Assembly: GCF_027853965.1 (NCBI RefSeq)
Contig: NZ_JAQGLB010000003.1
Location: 62,001-126,000 of the forward strand
From: Saccharopolyspora indica
GTDB taxonomy: Bacteria > Actinomycetota > Actinomycetes > Mycobacteriales > Pseudonocardiaceae
Reading direction: 5' to 3'
DNA: 64,000 nucleotides
Under the pieces are notes generated by a model. It was not told where the DNA came from and ran no database searches. It was given only the letters and a program-made list of their open reading frames with translations. Positions 1 to 8,414 of this stretch are shown piece by piece. Position 1 is the first letter of the stretch; each line of letters begins with the position of its first letter. The translations under genes and the position numbers were made by a program.

Positions 1-383
1 TGGACCGGATGCGCGCGCTCGGGATCGGCGAGGAGAGGATCCGGCTCGAACGCGACTCGTGGATCCTGATGCGGGCGCTGGACCCGCAGGTCGTGCCGCG
101 GCGGATCCGGGAGAAGAACGCCGAGCTCGACGATCCCGAGGTGGTGCGCCTGTACCTCGCCTGCGACCGGTCGGCCGACTGGGAGCCGCACGACCCGCGG
201 GTGGACCGGCTCATCGACGACCTCGACGCGCGAGCGGCCGAGCACGAGGACGACGGCGAGCAGCCGAGCTACCTGCGGCTGGTCGTCTCCCGGATCTCCG
301 AAGCGGCGCCAGCCTGGCGGCGCATCGTCAGCACCCTCGCCCACCGCGCCGAACAGCGCCGGAGCTCCCGGGACGGCGGCTAG
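1..383 (+). CDS. MerR-like transcriptional regulator, C-terminal part (5' end outside window)
   Basis: The open frame runs in from the left edge (codons from base 3) and ends at a TAG at 381-383; about 127 residues are visible. The pattern of an RIRLERDSWIL helix, a segment ending in VRLYLACDRSADWEPHDPRVDRL, and an acidic C-terminal tail resembles the effector half of actinobacterial MerR-family activators, where such text follows the DNA-binding wing and dimer coiled coil. The helix-turn-helix itself would lie upstream of the window and cannot be seen. The ATG at 9 is probably internal. No partner gene lies immediately downstream. The family call is inference from sequence texture. Confidence 0.55.
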   Translation, partial: DRMRALGIGEERIRLERDSWILMRALDPQVVPRRIREKNAELDDPEVVRLYLACDRSADWEPHDPRVDRLIDDLDARAAEHEDDGEQPSYLRLVVSRISEAAPAWRRIVSTLAHRAEQRRSSRDGG

Positions 384-515
384 CCGCTCCTCCGGGCAGC
401 GCACCCGCCCGGACTCGCGACGCCGCAGGTCAGCACGTGCCCGACCGAACCGGGCGGGTCACCCGGCGCGGCTGGCCGGGCTCGGTGAACCGGTGTGGCC
501 AGTCGCTCAAAGGGG

Positions 516-547
516 TGGCATATTCCGAAATCGATTGGTATATGCCA
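516..547. promoter_or_regulatory. Operator-like inverted repeat TGGCATAT-N16-ATATGCCA
   Basis: Perfect 8-bp arms at 516-523 and 540-547 with a 16-bp spacer, in an A/T-rich island within otherwise GC-rich DNA. Arm spacing suits two half-sites about two helical turns apart. No adjacent regulator is identified; the upstream MerR-like gene is one candidate. Confidence 0.35.
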
Positions 548-636
548 GACCGCCGCCTACCGTAGGGACACGCGAGTGACGTTCGCGACCGAATATGCCG
601 GCCGCCGAGTTCGCCGCTTCTGCGGCCGGTTCCCGA

Positions 637-683
637 GCTGCGGCGCTTGACCGACGTTCCCCCAGATGGTCAAGCGCCGCAGC
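637..683. repeat. Perfect 16-bp inverted repeat, possible terminator or cruciform
   Basis: GCTGCGGCGCTTGACC at 637-652 is matched exactly by its reverse complement at 668-683, with a 15-nt loop. The RNA hairpin would be very stable. It lies about 250 bp after the stop of the MerR-like gene, could end that transcript, and has no U-tract on either strand. Confidence 0.5.
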
Positions 684-915
684 CACGGACACCGATCAGC
701 CGCAACGGGGCCACACCTCCCGGACTCCCACCCCAACCGCCGCGTAGTCCACTGTGGATACCCACACCGAGGCCACTCACCGACCGGGCGAACCGACTTG
801 CACATTCGGCGCAATATCCGGCACTTTCGGCTACGAAATGCACACATCGAAGCTCCTCTGGCGAGTTCCGGGCACCTCATCGAGACCCCGAAGCCGAACC
901 AGAGCCCTGCGCCCG

Positions 916-1020
916 GCTCAACCGCACCTCAGGGGACCGTGACGCGACCCAGCCACAAGAAACCCCGAAACGCAAGATCACTCCCCAACGCGACACCACT
1001 GCGAATCGCGGAGAGGCGGT
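916..1020 (+). repeat. Dispersed ~105-bp repeat, copy A
   Basis: This 105-bp segment is nearly identical (about five differences) to 2696-2801 on the opposite strand and clearly related to 56365-56469. It begins GCTCAACCGCACCTCAGG and ends CGGAGAGGCGGT. Weaker similarity to copy B continues upstream to about 890. A small hairpin CGCGA/TCGCG lies near its 3' end in copies A and B. It is not a recognised insertion sequence. Together with copy B it brackets the gene at 1079-2695. Confidence 0.85.
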
Positions 1021-1078
1021 ACAGCCGGGGTGATCGCGTGCGACACTCCTGTCCGGTGATGTCGGACCGGGGGGTTGC

Positions 1079-2695
1079 ATGAGTCGACCAGCGGGGACCG
1101 GAACACTGGCGGACGCGCTCAACGAGCTGAAGCGTTCCAGCGGCTACAGCTACCAGCAGATCGGGGACCGGGCCCACCTCGGCCGATCCACCGTGCACCG
1201 GTACTGCAGCGGGCAGAGCGTGCCCGCCAGCTTCGGCACCGTGGAGCTGATCGCGAAGGTGTGCGGCGCCGATCGCGACGCGCTCTCCGAGCTCTACCGC
1301 CTGTGGGAGCGGGCGAACGGCCTGGTGGAGGCCGAGCCCGCGGACGAGCCGGAAGCGGCGACCGAGCCCGAGCCGGGAGCCGAAGCGGTGCCCGGTCCGG
1401 TTCCGTATCAGGCACCGAAGCGGCGCCGCTGGTGGCTGGTCGTCGCCGCGGTGGCGGTCATCGCGATCGCCGGGGCCTACGCGTACCTGCCGGAGAACCT
1501 CAACCGCACCGAGATCCCCGCGCGGCGCGACATCGCTGCACCCAACTGGACCTTCAACCCCGGTCTCGTCTCCCCCGGATTCGTCGGGGTCACCATCAAC
1601 AGCGCCACCGGTGCCATGCCCACCTTCCCGGTCGGTTCGGTGCGGTTGTGGGACTCCAAGACCCGGTGGCAGGTGCTCGAACCGGAGCGCGGCCGATTCG
1701 ACTGGACGGTCCTGGACAAGCACCTGAACGGAGCTGGGACCGCCGGGTTGCCGGTGGTGTACGTCTTCGGCGGCACACCGGCGTGGGCGGCCCCGAACGG
1801 CGGACGCACGCCCTACACCGACGGTTCCCGGACCACCCCGCCCGACGACCTGGCCGACTGGGAGCGGTTCGTGCGCGCCCTGGTGACCCACGCCGACGGG
1901 CGCATCGAGTCCTACGAGCTGTGGGACATCGGCACCCCGCCGTTCTTCGACGGTTCGGTCGAGTCGCTGGTGGCCATGACCCGGACGGCCAGTGCGGTGA
2001 TCCGCGAGCTGGACCCGGACGCCAACGTCGTCTGCCCCGGCTTCACCGGCCTCTGGGAACCGGAGAACCAGCTGGTGATGCAGCGCTTCGCCGAGCAGGG
2101 CGGGTACAGCCACTGCGACTACGCCGCGGTCAAGCTGTACCCGCGCAACGCTTCGGACCCGCCCGAGACGATGATGGAGCTCACCAGGGAGATCGACCAG
2201 ACGCTGGCCCGCGCCCTGATCGGGCCGAAGCTGTGGGCCACCGGCTGGGGCACCGAGGTCACGCAGCAGCAGCGGGTGGAACCGGAGCTCGCCGCCGACT
2301 ACGCGGTCCGCTCCTACCTGGTCTCGCTGTGGCGCTGGTACGACCGCTTCTACTTCTACAGCTGGGGCGGTGACCGGGTGCCCATCGTGCTGCAGACGAA
2401 CGGGTTCCAGCCGACCAAGGCAGGCCGGTTCGTCGGCGAGCTGACCGGCTGGCTGGCGGACGCGAAGATCGACTCCTGCGGGCACGGACCGGAGGCCGGC
2501 CTGCCGGACAACGTGTGGCAGTGCCGGTTCACCCGGCAGGGCAAGCCGTTCGTCATCCGGTGGACGCACGAGGGCACCGCGCGGATGATGCCGGATCCGG
2601 GCACGACGCTGGTCCGGCGGCTGGACGGCACCAGCACCCCGGTCGTTCCGGGCGAACCGCTGGAGATCACCGGCAGGCCCGTGCTGCTGGGCTGA
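1079..2695 (+). CDS. HTH - transmembrane - glycoside-hydrolase-like protein
   Basis: 538 residues. Residues ~8-75 form an XRE-like helix-turn-helix (SYQQIGDRAHLGRSTVHRYC) typical of actinomycete cytoplasmic regulators. After an acidic linker and a KRRR stop-transfer cluster, one hydrophobic helix (WWLVVAAVAVIAIAGAYAYL, ~119-138) should anchor it in the membrane. The outer part (~155-480) reads like a TIM-barrel glycosidase of the GH39/cellulase type: a PVVYVFGGTPAWAA strand, YELWDIGTPPFF where GH-A enzymes have a catalytic N-E, and WATGWGTEV late in the barrel. In the WDIG strand the expected acid/base Glu appears replaced, so it may bind rather than cleave sugar. The ATG at 1079 fits the start of the HTH domain. 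The gene is bracketed by inverted repeat copies A and B and its stop codon touches copy B. Substrate unknown. Confidence 0.85.
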   Translation: MSRPAGTGTLADALNELKRSSGYSYQQIGDRAHLGRSTVHRYCSGQSVPASFGTVELIAKVCGADRDALSELYRLWERANGLVEAEPADEPEAATEPEPGAEAVPGPVPYQAPKRRRWWLVVAAVAVIAIAGAYAYLPENLNRTEIPARRDIAAPNWTFNPGLVSPGFVGVTINSATGAMPTFPVGSVRLWDSKTRWQVLEPERGRFDWTVLDKHLNGAGTAGLPVVYVFGGTPAWAAPNGGRTPYTDGSRTTPPDDLADWERFVRALVTHADGRIESYELWDIGTPPFFDGSVESLVAMTRTASAVIRELDPDANVVCPGFTGLWEPENQLVMQRFAEQGGYSHCDYAAVKLYPRNASDPPETMMELTREIDQTLARALIGPKLWATGWGTEVTQQQRVEPELAADYAVRSYLVSLWRWYDRFYFYSWGGDRVPIVLQTNGFQPTKAGRFVGELTGWLADAKIDSCGHGPEAGLPDNVWQCRFTRQGKPFVIRWTHEGTARMMPDPGTTLVRRLDGTSTPVVPGEPLEITGRPVLLG

Positions 2696-2801
2696 ACCGC
2701 CTCTCCGCGATTCACAGTGGTGGTCGCGTTGGGGAGTGATCTTGCGTTTCGGGGTTTCTTGTGGCTGGGTTGCGTCACGGTCCCCTGAGGTGCCGTTGAG
2801 C
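2696..2801 (-). repeat. Dispersed ~105-bp repeat, copy B (inverted relative to A)
   Basis: Reverse complement of copy A with about 95 percent identity over 106 bp. Its end abuts the TGA (2693-2695) of the preceding gene without a spare base. Extended similarity to the left flank of copy A reaches ~2836, the stop codon of the monooxygenase gene on the other side. The whole space between the two genes is therefore repeat. Confidence 0.85.
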
Positions 2802-2832
2802 AGAACTCGGCACGACGCAGGGCTGTGGTGGC

Positions 2833-4032
2833 TCATGCGGGCGCTCCTAGTAGTTCCAGGAGCCTTGGGGTTCGGAGGTCGGCCGCGGTTCCGATGCCTG
2901 CGAACAGGTCGAAGTAGATCGCGGTGAGTTCCGGGTCTGCTCGTACCGCTCGCAGCAGCGCGAGGCGGTGTTCGCTCGGCGGCACCAGTCTCGCCACTTC
3001 CAGCGTCGAGGCGTATCCCGATGCCAGTGCGGCGTCGCGATCAGCCGCGTACTGCTGGAGGGCAGCGTCGAGCAGGACGGGGTCGCCGGTGAGCAGGCCG
3101 TTCACCCGTTGCGCCAGCAGCTCCGCCTGCCGGAAGGCGTCGCTGATCCCGCGGGCGGTGATGGAGTCCTTGTGGTGCCCGGCGTCGCCGACCAGCGCCC
3201 AGCCGGGACCGGCCGCCTGCCGGAAGAAGTTCTGCTGGTCACCGGTGCCGCGGAGCCGTTCGACCCGCTCCTTGCCGCGCAACCGGTCGTGCAGCGCGGG
3301 CGCGGTGGTGCGCACCTGGTCCAGGTGCGCGCGGAGCGGATCGGCGCGGACCTCGTCGAAGCGGGACTGCGGGAAGTAGGTCAGCACCAGCGTCGCGTTG
3401 TCGTGCGTGGCCACCGCGGCCACCCAGCTCCCGGCCTTCTCGTGGAGTTCGAGATCGGTCGGCACGTCCGCCCAGTACGAGTAGTAGGCGCAGGTCAGCC
3501 GCGGATCCTGGACGGTGTGCCGGGCCTGGGCGAAGCGGGCGACGGCCGAGCGCATGCCGTCCGCGCCGATCACCAGGCGGGCCCGCTCCGCGAAGCGCTC
3601 GCCGCGGTGGCTGCCTTCGACGCCGACGACCCGCCCGGATCCGTCGTGCAGCAGCCCGGTGATCCGGCAGCCTTCGCGCAGCTCGGCCCCGGCCGAGACC
3701 GCCGCCTCGACCAGGATGGTGTCCAGGACGTGGCGGCGCGGGGCGTAGCCGGCCCGCTGCCCGGCCACCCCTCGCGCGCAGCCTTCGATGCGGACGTCGG
3801 CGACTTCGTAGCGCACCTGCTCCAGCGGCGGGCAGCCCGAGGCGCGCAAGGTGTCCAGCAGGCCCCACCTGGCCAGCGCCGCGACGCCCGGCTGGTGGAT
3901 GACGTGCGTGGACAGGGTGTCGGACGGGAAGGACGCCCGGTCCAGCAGCAGGACCCGGTGCCCGGCGCGGGCGAGCAGCATGGCGGTCGGCGAGCCCGCG
4001 CAGCGGGCTCCGACGACGATCGCGTCGAACAT
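2833..4032 (-). CDS. FAD-dependent monooxygenase / oxidoreductase
   Basis: 399 residues of the flavoprotein-monooxygenase fold. The N-terminus has a variant Rossmann motif (VVGARCAGSPTAMLLARAGH) followed by LLLDRASFPSDTLSTH, seen in geranylgeranyl-reductase/halogenase-like actinomycete enzymes. A second FAD-binding motif (GWALVGDAGHHKDSITARGISDAF) lies at ~285-310. No halogenase WxWxIP motif is present, so hydroxylation or another oxidation is more likely than halogenation. It is the last gene of a leftward trio, four bases after the adenylation gene, so it may oxidise an intermediate tethered to the ACP of that cluster. Substrate unknown. Confidence 0.85.
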   Translation of the reverse strand: MFDAIVVGARCAGSPTAMLLARAGHRVLLLDRASFPSDTLSTHVIHQPGVAALARWGLLDTLRASGCPPLEQVRYEVADVRIEGCARGVAGQRAGYAPRRHVLDTILVEAAVSAGAELREGCRITGLLHDGSGRVVGVEGSHRGERFAERARLVIGADGMRSAVARFAQARHTVQDPRLTCAYYSYWADVPTDLELHEKAGSWVAAVATHDNATLVLTYFPQSRFDEVRADPLRAHLDQVRTTAPALHDRLRGKERVERLRGTGDQQNFFRQAAGPGWALVGDAGHHKDSITARGISDAFRQAELLAQRVNGLLTGDPVLLDAALQQYAADRDAALASGYASTLEVARLVPPSEHRLALLRAVRADPELTAIYFDLFAGIGTAADLRTPRLLELLGAPA

Positions 4033-4036
4033 GGCG

Positions 4037-5446
4037 TCAGCTCCCGAGTTCGGCGTGCAGGGCTCGCCGGTCGACCTTGCCGTTGGCGTTGAGCGGCAGC
4101 TGGTCGAGCACGGTGATGCGGCGCGGCAGCATGTAGGGCGGCAAGCGGTCGCCTAGCGCGGCGTAGAGCCGCTCGGGTGCGCACTCGGTTCCGCTGACCG
4201 CGGCCGCCAGCTCCAGCGAGCCGTCGTCGGCCGGGACGGCGAGGGCGATCGCGTCGCGGACTCCGGGCAGCTGCCGCAGCACCGCTTCGATCTCGCCCAG
4301 CTCGATCCGGTGGCCGCGGACCTTGACCTGCTGGTCGGTGCGCCCCAGGTGGATCAGGACGCCGTCCTGCACCGCCACCCGGTCGCCGGTGCGGTACCAG
4401 CCGCCGGGCGCGAAACGCCCTTCGTCGTTCGCCGGGTCGAGGTAGCCGCCGAAGCGCTGCGGGCCGCGCAAGCACAGCTCACCGCAGTCGGCCGGGGCAC
4501 CGTCGTCGTCCAGCACCAGGTGTTCCAGCTCCGGGTAGCAGGTCCCGATCGGCGCGATGCCGTTGGGCGTGTCCGGCCAGTCCGCCGGGTCGGCGGGCAG
4601 CCGGTACGAGGTGCAGGTGACGGTGAGCTCGGTCGGGCCGTAGACGATCTCCACCTCGCTGCCCGGCGCGGCCGCCTTCCACCGGCGCACCGCGTCGAGC
4701 GGGACGGCTTCACCGCCGAACAGGCTCCACTCCAGGGTCGGCATGCTCGCCGGTTCGAGGCTGCCCAGGCGCGCGGCGAACGAGATCAGCGAGGGCACCG
4801 AGAACCAGTGCGTGATCCGCAGGGCGTTGACCATCCGGACCGGCGCGAGCAGCTGGCCGCGCTGCGGCACCACCAGCGCGCCGCCCTGCGACCAGGCGAC
4901 GAACAGGTCGTGCACCGAGCCGTCGAAGGTGAGCTCGAAGTTGCCGGAAACCCTGCTGCCGGGCCCGATCCCGTACCGGGAGGCCACCTGCCGCAGGTAG
5001 GCGGCGAGGTTGCCGTGGGTGGTCGGCACGCCCTTCGGAGTCCCGGTGGAGCCCGAGGTGAAGATGATGTAGGCGATGTCGTCCGGCACGACCTCCCGGG
5101 CACCGGCCGCGGGCACGATCTCCGGTGCCCCGTCTGCCGATTCGGTGATCAGCAGGTCGATCCCGGCGGCTTCGACGACGCCGCGGGTGCGCGGTGCCGG
5201 GTGCTCCGGGTTGAGCGGCACGACGGTCGCCCCGGCTCGCAGCGCGGCGAGGTATCCGACGTAGGCGGTCACCGAACGGCTCGCCAGCAGCCCGATCCGG
5301 CGCGTCCCGGCCAAGCGCCCGGCCAGCAGTTCTGCCCGGTCGCGCAGCTCGGCGTAGGTCAGGGCCTCCCCCGCGACCTCCAGCGCGGTGGAGTCGCCGA
5401 AGGTGTCGGCGGAGCGGGCGAACCAGTCGTAGGCGTGCTCGGTCAT
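4037..5446 (-). CDS. Stand-alone amino-acid adenylation enzyme (AMP-binding)
   Basis: 469 residues, an adenylation domain without attached carrier protein. Core motifs are present in order: TSGSTGTPKGV (A3), FELTFDGSVHDLF (A4), YGPTELTVTC (A5), YRTGDR (A7), GRTDQQVKVRGHRIELGEIE (A8) and the catalytic lysine of NGKVDRRAL (A10). The Asp in FDGS corresponds to the Asp that holds the alpha-amino group in amino-acid-activating domains, so an alpha-amino acid is the likely substrate. The ATG overlaps the stop of the upstream PKS gene as ATGA, implying translational coupling and stoichiometric expression. It probably loads an amino acid onto the ACP of the upstream gene. The open frame continues upstream, but that extension lies inside the PKS gene. 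Confidence 0.9.
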   Translation of the reverse strand: MTEHAYDWFARSADTFGDSTALEVAGEALTYAELRDRAELLAGRLAGTRRIGLLASRSVTAYVGYLAALRAGATVVPLNPEHPAPRTRGVVEAAGIDLLITESADGAPEIVPAAGAREVVPDDIAYIIFTSGSTGTPKGVPTTHGNLAAYLRQVASRYGIGPGSRVSGNFELTFDGSVHDLFVAWSQGGALVVPQRGQLLAPVRMVNALRITHWFSVPSLISFAARLGSLEPASMPTLEWSLFGGEAVPLDAVRRWKAAAPGSEVEIVYGPTELTVTCTSYRLPADPADWPDTPNGIAPIGTCYPELEHLVLDDDGAPADCGELCLRGPQRFGGYLDPANDEGRFAPGGWYRTGDRVAVQDGVLIHLGRTDQQVKVRGHRIELGEIEAVLRQLPGVRDAIALAVPADDGSLELAAAVSGTECAPERLYAALGDRLPPYMLPRRITVLDQLPLNANGKVDRRALHAELGS

Positions 5447-7403
5447 CGCGCCGCCACCTCCAGTTCGCTGGTCCACCGGCGCAGGTCGCCGACGGTGCGC
5501 AGCCGGTCGAGCGCGGCGAGGTCGACCTCGCGGCCGATCCGCTTCTCCAGCTCGATGATCAGCTGGAGCTTGGCCAGCGAGTCGATGCCGATGTCGGCGA
5601 GCGTGGAATCGGCGTGGAAGTCGGTGCGGCTGTGCCTGCCGAGGATCCAGGTCGCCAGGTCGTCCTCGTCGTGCTGCTCGCCGGGCCAGTAGCGCTTGGT
5701 CTGCCACGGGTAGGTGGGCAGCGGGACGAACGCGCCCTCGCCGCCGAACACCTCGTCCCAGTCCAGCGCGCCACCGGCGTGGTAGCGGTAGGCGATCTCG
5801 GTCATGGCGGGATCGGCCGGGCCGCCCGTTCCGCTGAGCGCGTCGATCAGCTCCGCGTGCGAGCGCCCGACGACCGCGAGGCGGTGCTTGAGGTGCTGGC
5901 GGCGCATCGCCGCGCTGCGGCAGATGTCGCGCAGTGCGAACGCGGCTCCCGGCCCGCCGGGCGCGAGGTAGGCGGCGTACGCGCGGGCCAGCGCGGCGAG
6001 CGCGTCGGGCGTTTCGGCCGACAGGGCGAGCAGCTGCGGCACGTCGGTTCGCTCGTCCGTCACCTGGGGCTTCGGTGCTGCTGCCTGCAGCAGCACGACG
6101 TGCGCGTTCAGCGCGGTGGAGCCCTGCGCGGAAACCCGGCGACGGCGGGGCGTCCGAGCTCGGGCAGTTCGCGCAGCCCGGCCGGGATCTCCAGCGGCAG
6201 CTCGTCCCAGGCCACCGCCGGGTTCGGCGTTGCGGCGTGCAGGCTGGCCGGGATCTGACCGTGCTCCAGGCACAGCACCACCTTGATCAGCCCGGTCAGG
6301 CCCGCCGCGGCCTCCGCGTGCCCGATGTTGGACTTGACCGACCCCACCAGCAGCGGCCGGTCGGCGGCCCGCCCGGCACCCAGGACCTGGCCCAGCGCGG
6401 TGAGCTCCAGCGGGTCCAGCAGCGGCGAACCGGAACCGTGCGCCTCCACGTAGTCCACATCGGACGGATCGATCGCGGCGTCCGCGTAGGCCCAGCCCAG
6501 CACTTCGCGCTGCCCGGTCAGCGACGGGTTCAGCACCGTGTCGCTGGTGCGGCCGTCGTTGCCGATCGCGCTGCCCGCGATGACGGCCCGCACCCGGTCG
6601 CCGTCGGCGAGCGCGGCGGCCAGCGGCTTGAGCACGACGACGGACACCGCGTCGCTGGGCGAGTGGCCATCGGCGTGGGCCGCGCCGAACTTGCTGCGGC
6701 CGTCCCGGGCCATGCCACCGGCCTGCGACATCATGACGCCTTCGTGCGGCCGCAGCGGGAGGTTGACGCCCGCGACGAGCGCGAGCGGGCTCTCCCCGGC
6801 ACGCAGGCTCTGCACCGCTTGGTGCACCGCCACCAGCGACGACGAACAGGCGGTTTCCACCACGACGCTGGGCCCGCGCAGGTCGAAGAAGTGCGACACC
6901 CGGGCGGGCAGCAGCGAGCGGACGTTGTTGAACTGCGCCGCGGTCGCCGCCTTCAGCCCCTGCTGGAAGGCGTTCTCCAGGTAGTCCGCTCGGGAACTGC
7001 CGACGAAGACGCCCGTCCGGCTGCCCGCCAGCAGGTCGGGGCGCTGGCCCGCGTCCTCCAGCGCTTCCCAGGCCGTCATCAGCAGCAGCCGCTGCTGCGG
7101 ATCGAGTTCGACCGCTTCGGCCGCCGACATGCCGAAGAACTCGGCGTCGAAGTCCGCCACGCCGTCGACGTAGCCGCCGCGCCGCGCGGCGATCTTGCCC
7201 GGCACCGCCCCCGGCGCGTGCAAGGCGTCGGCGTCGTAGCGCTCCGGCGGCGTCGCACCGGTGGCGTCGACACCGGTGCTCAGCAACTCCCACAGCTCGT
7301 CGGGACCGGTCGCGCCGGGAACCCGGCAGGCCATCCCGATCACCGCCACCGATCGCACGTCGGCCGCCGTCCCCCGAGCGACGAATCGTTCGTGTACCCC
7401 CAT
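5443..7403 (-). pseudogene. Type I polyketide synthase fragment: KS, truncated linker, ACP; split by a one-base frameshift
   Basis: Translation starts at ATG 7403, preceded by GAGGAGAGG. Frame one (7403-6108) encodes a ketosynthase with its catalytic triad: Cys ~186 in ETACSSSL, His ~322 in VEAHGSGS, His ~362 in KSNIGHAEAAAG. Near 6135-6137 the reading breaks off in PAVAGF, while another frame continues as VSAQGSTALNAHVVL, the expected next motif. One G added to a GGG run restores one continuous protein of about 652 residues. After the KS the protein goes straight to post-acyltransferase-linker text (VPLPTYPWQTKRYW) and an ACP (GIDSLAKLQ, phosphopantetheine Ser). The AT domain is missing. The stop overlaps the adenylation gene start (ATGA). 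Either a pseudogene, a sequencing error, or programmed slippage; the good conservation on both sides argues for error or very recent damage. Confidence 0.8.
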
Positions 7404-7820
7404 GCTTGCCTCTCCTCGTTTCGTGGCTCGAGCAGCCGCGGCGAGAGCACGGCGCGGACCGCGAAGAACGGCCCCGCAGACGTCCGGTTCCACCCCCAGA
7501 ACGCGGAACACGGCTGCTCGGCGAGAAACGATGGCACCCCCCGAACGGAGCAACAACCCGATTGCGCCCCACCGCCGTCCCGGGATGAGAAGGTGCCGCT
7601 GACCAGTGTTTTCACGTCTCCCCGGGACACCACGACCGCAGGACGACCACGCGCCGAGCCCACCGGAGGACGACAAAAGCCCCGACCGACGGACACCATC
7701 GGCCGGGGCTTCCACGCGTCAGGTGGTCCTCGCGTCCGCGGATCTTCAGACCGCGGCGGAGAACCGGGCCGACCGGATGTCAGCGCGGTCGGCGATCCGC
7801 TTGAACCAGGCCTGCCCCGG
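7404..7820. other. 417-bp interval with the PKS leader and a terminator
   Basis: No credible gene. It contains the ribosome binding site and presumably the promoter for the leftward PKS fragment at its left end, and a strong leftward terminator (7677-7711) for the PH-domain gene. The remaining short frames lack coding character. Confidence 0.5.
7677..7711 (-). terminator. Rho-independent terminator
   Basis: Arms AAGCCCCGACCGA (7677-7689) and TCGGCCGGGGCTT (7699-7711) pair with a single mismatch around a 9-nt loop. On the minus strand the stem is followed by TTTT. It sits about 110 bp after the stop of the PH-domain gene and isolates it from the PKS cluster. Confidence 0.8.
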
Positions 7821-8195
7821 TCAGCGGATGAAGGTGCTCAGGAGGGCTTGGACCTCGTAGACGTCGACGCCCTTGCCGAACTGCTTCGCGATCGGTTCGG
7901 CCGTGCCGGAGAGCCAGATCTTGAGCTCCGCGTCGAGGTCGAAGGTGCCCGCGGTCTCCACCGAGAAGTGGGTGATCGCGCGGTACGGGATCGAGTGGTA
8001 CTCGACCTTGCGGCCGGTCACGCCCTGCTTGTCGACGAGGATCAGGCGCCGGTCGGTGAACAGGAACGAGTCCCGGATCAGCTGGTAGGCGGCGTGGATC
8101 TCCTCCCCCTGCGCCAGCAGGCGCCCGAACTCCTGCGCCGCCGCCCGCGGATCGGTCCGCGAAGCATTGCCCATCATCCCGCCGAAAAGTCCCAC
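7821..8195 (-). CDS. Small bacterial PH-domain protein
   Basis: 124 residues. After VGLFGGMMGNAS the body (EEIHAAYQLIRDSFLFTDRRLILVDKQGVTGRKVEYHSIPYRAITHFSVETAGTFDLDAELKIWL) matches the bacterial pleckstrin-homology fold family: beta strands with the conserved F-TDRRLI turn and Y-SIPY segment. Members are cytoplasmic, assemble as oligomeric rings, and have no settled function. The GTG at 8195 is chosen because GGGGAG lies eight bases upstream and the family normally begins MGLF; an ATG eight codons earlier lacks a ribosome site. It is a single gene ending in a terminator and diverges from the gene at 8415. Confidence 0.85.
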   Translation of the reverse strand: MGLFGGMMGNASRTDPRAAAQEFGRLLAQGEEIHAAYQLIRDSFLFTDRRLILVDKQGVTGRKVEYHSIPYRAITHFSVETAGTFDLDAELKIWLSGTAEPIAKQFGKGVDVYEVQALLSTFIR

Positions 8196-8402
8196 CCGAG
8201 CTCCCCATCCAAGATCCAACGCTCTACGACCACCGTACCGAAACTCCGGAGGCCCGTGCGGTCACGAGGAACCGACCGCGCACGCGTTGCCGCACCTGTG
8301 GTCTCTCGGCACGGCTCGTGCGTTGGCACCGGTTCCTGGAAGACCAGGCCGGTCGGACTCGGCGTGGGAAGAACTGACCGGTGTTGGGGCCCACCGGCGA
8401 GC

Positions 8403-8408
8403 TAGGCT
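8403..8408 (+). promoter_or_regulatory. -10 element of a probable leaderless promoter
   Basis: TAGGCT ends six bases before the ATG at 8415, and no Shine-Dalgarno sequence precedes that ATG. This is the arrangement of leaderless actinobacterial transcripts. No clear -35 box is seen. Confidence 0.45.
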
Positions 8409-8414
8409 CCCGGC

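Larger units (their letters stand above)
384..1078. other. 695-bp non-coding interval with two inverted repeats and repeat copy A
   Basis: No open frame here has convincing actinomycete codon usage; the short frames present are shadows. The interval holds an A/T-rich operator-like inverted repeat (516-547), a perfect 16-bp inverted repeat (637-683), and the first copy of a dispersed ~105-bp repeat (916-1020) before the gene starting at 1079. A tract around 800-850 is locally less GC-rich than its surroundings. Confidence 0.6.

Noticed and set aside
750..765. TGTGGATAC resembling a DnaA box
   Set aside because: A single near-match with no cluster, no dnaA/dnaN genes and no A/T-rich unwinding region.
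929..2836. A 635-codon minus-strand open frame through the inverted-repeat unit
   Set aside because: It includes translated repeat sequence at its start and antisense shadow of the HTH-glycosidase gene; no family features.
2833..4032. Flavin-dependent halogenase
   Set aside because: The WxWxIP motif of tryptophan-type halogenases is not visible; a general FAD monooxygenase is the safer call.
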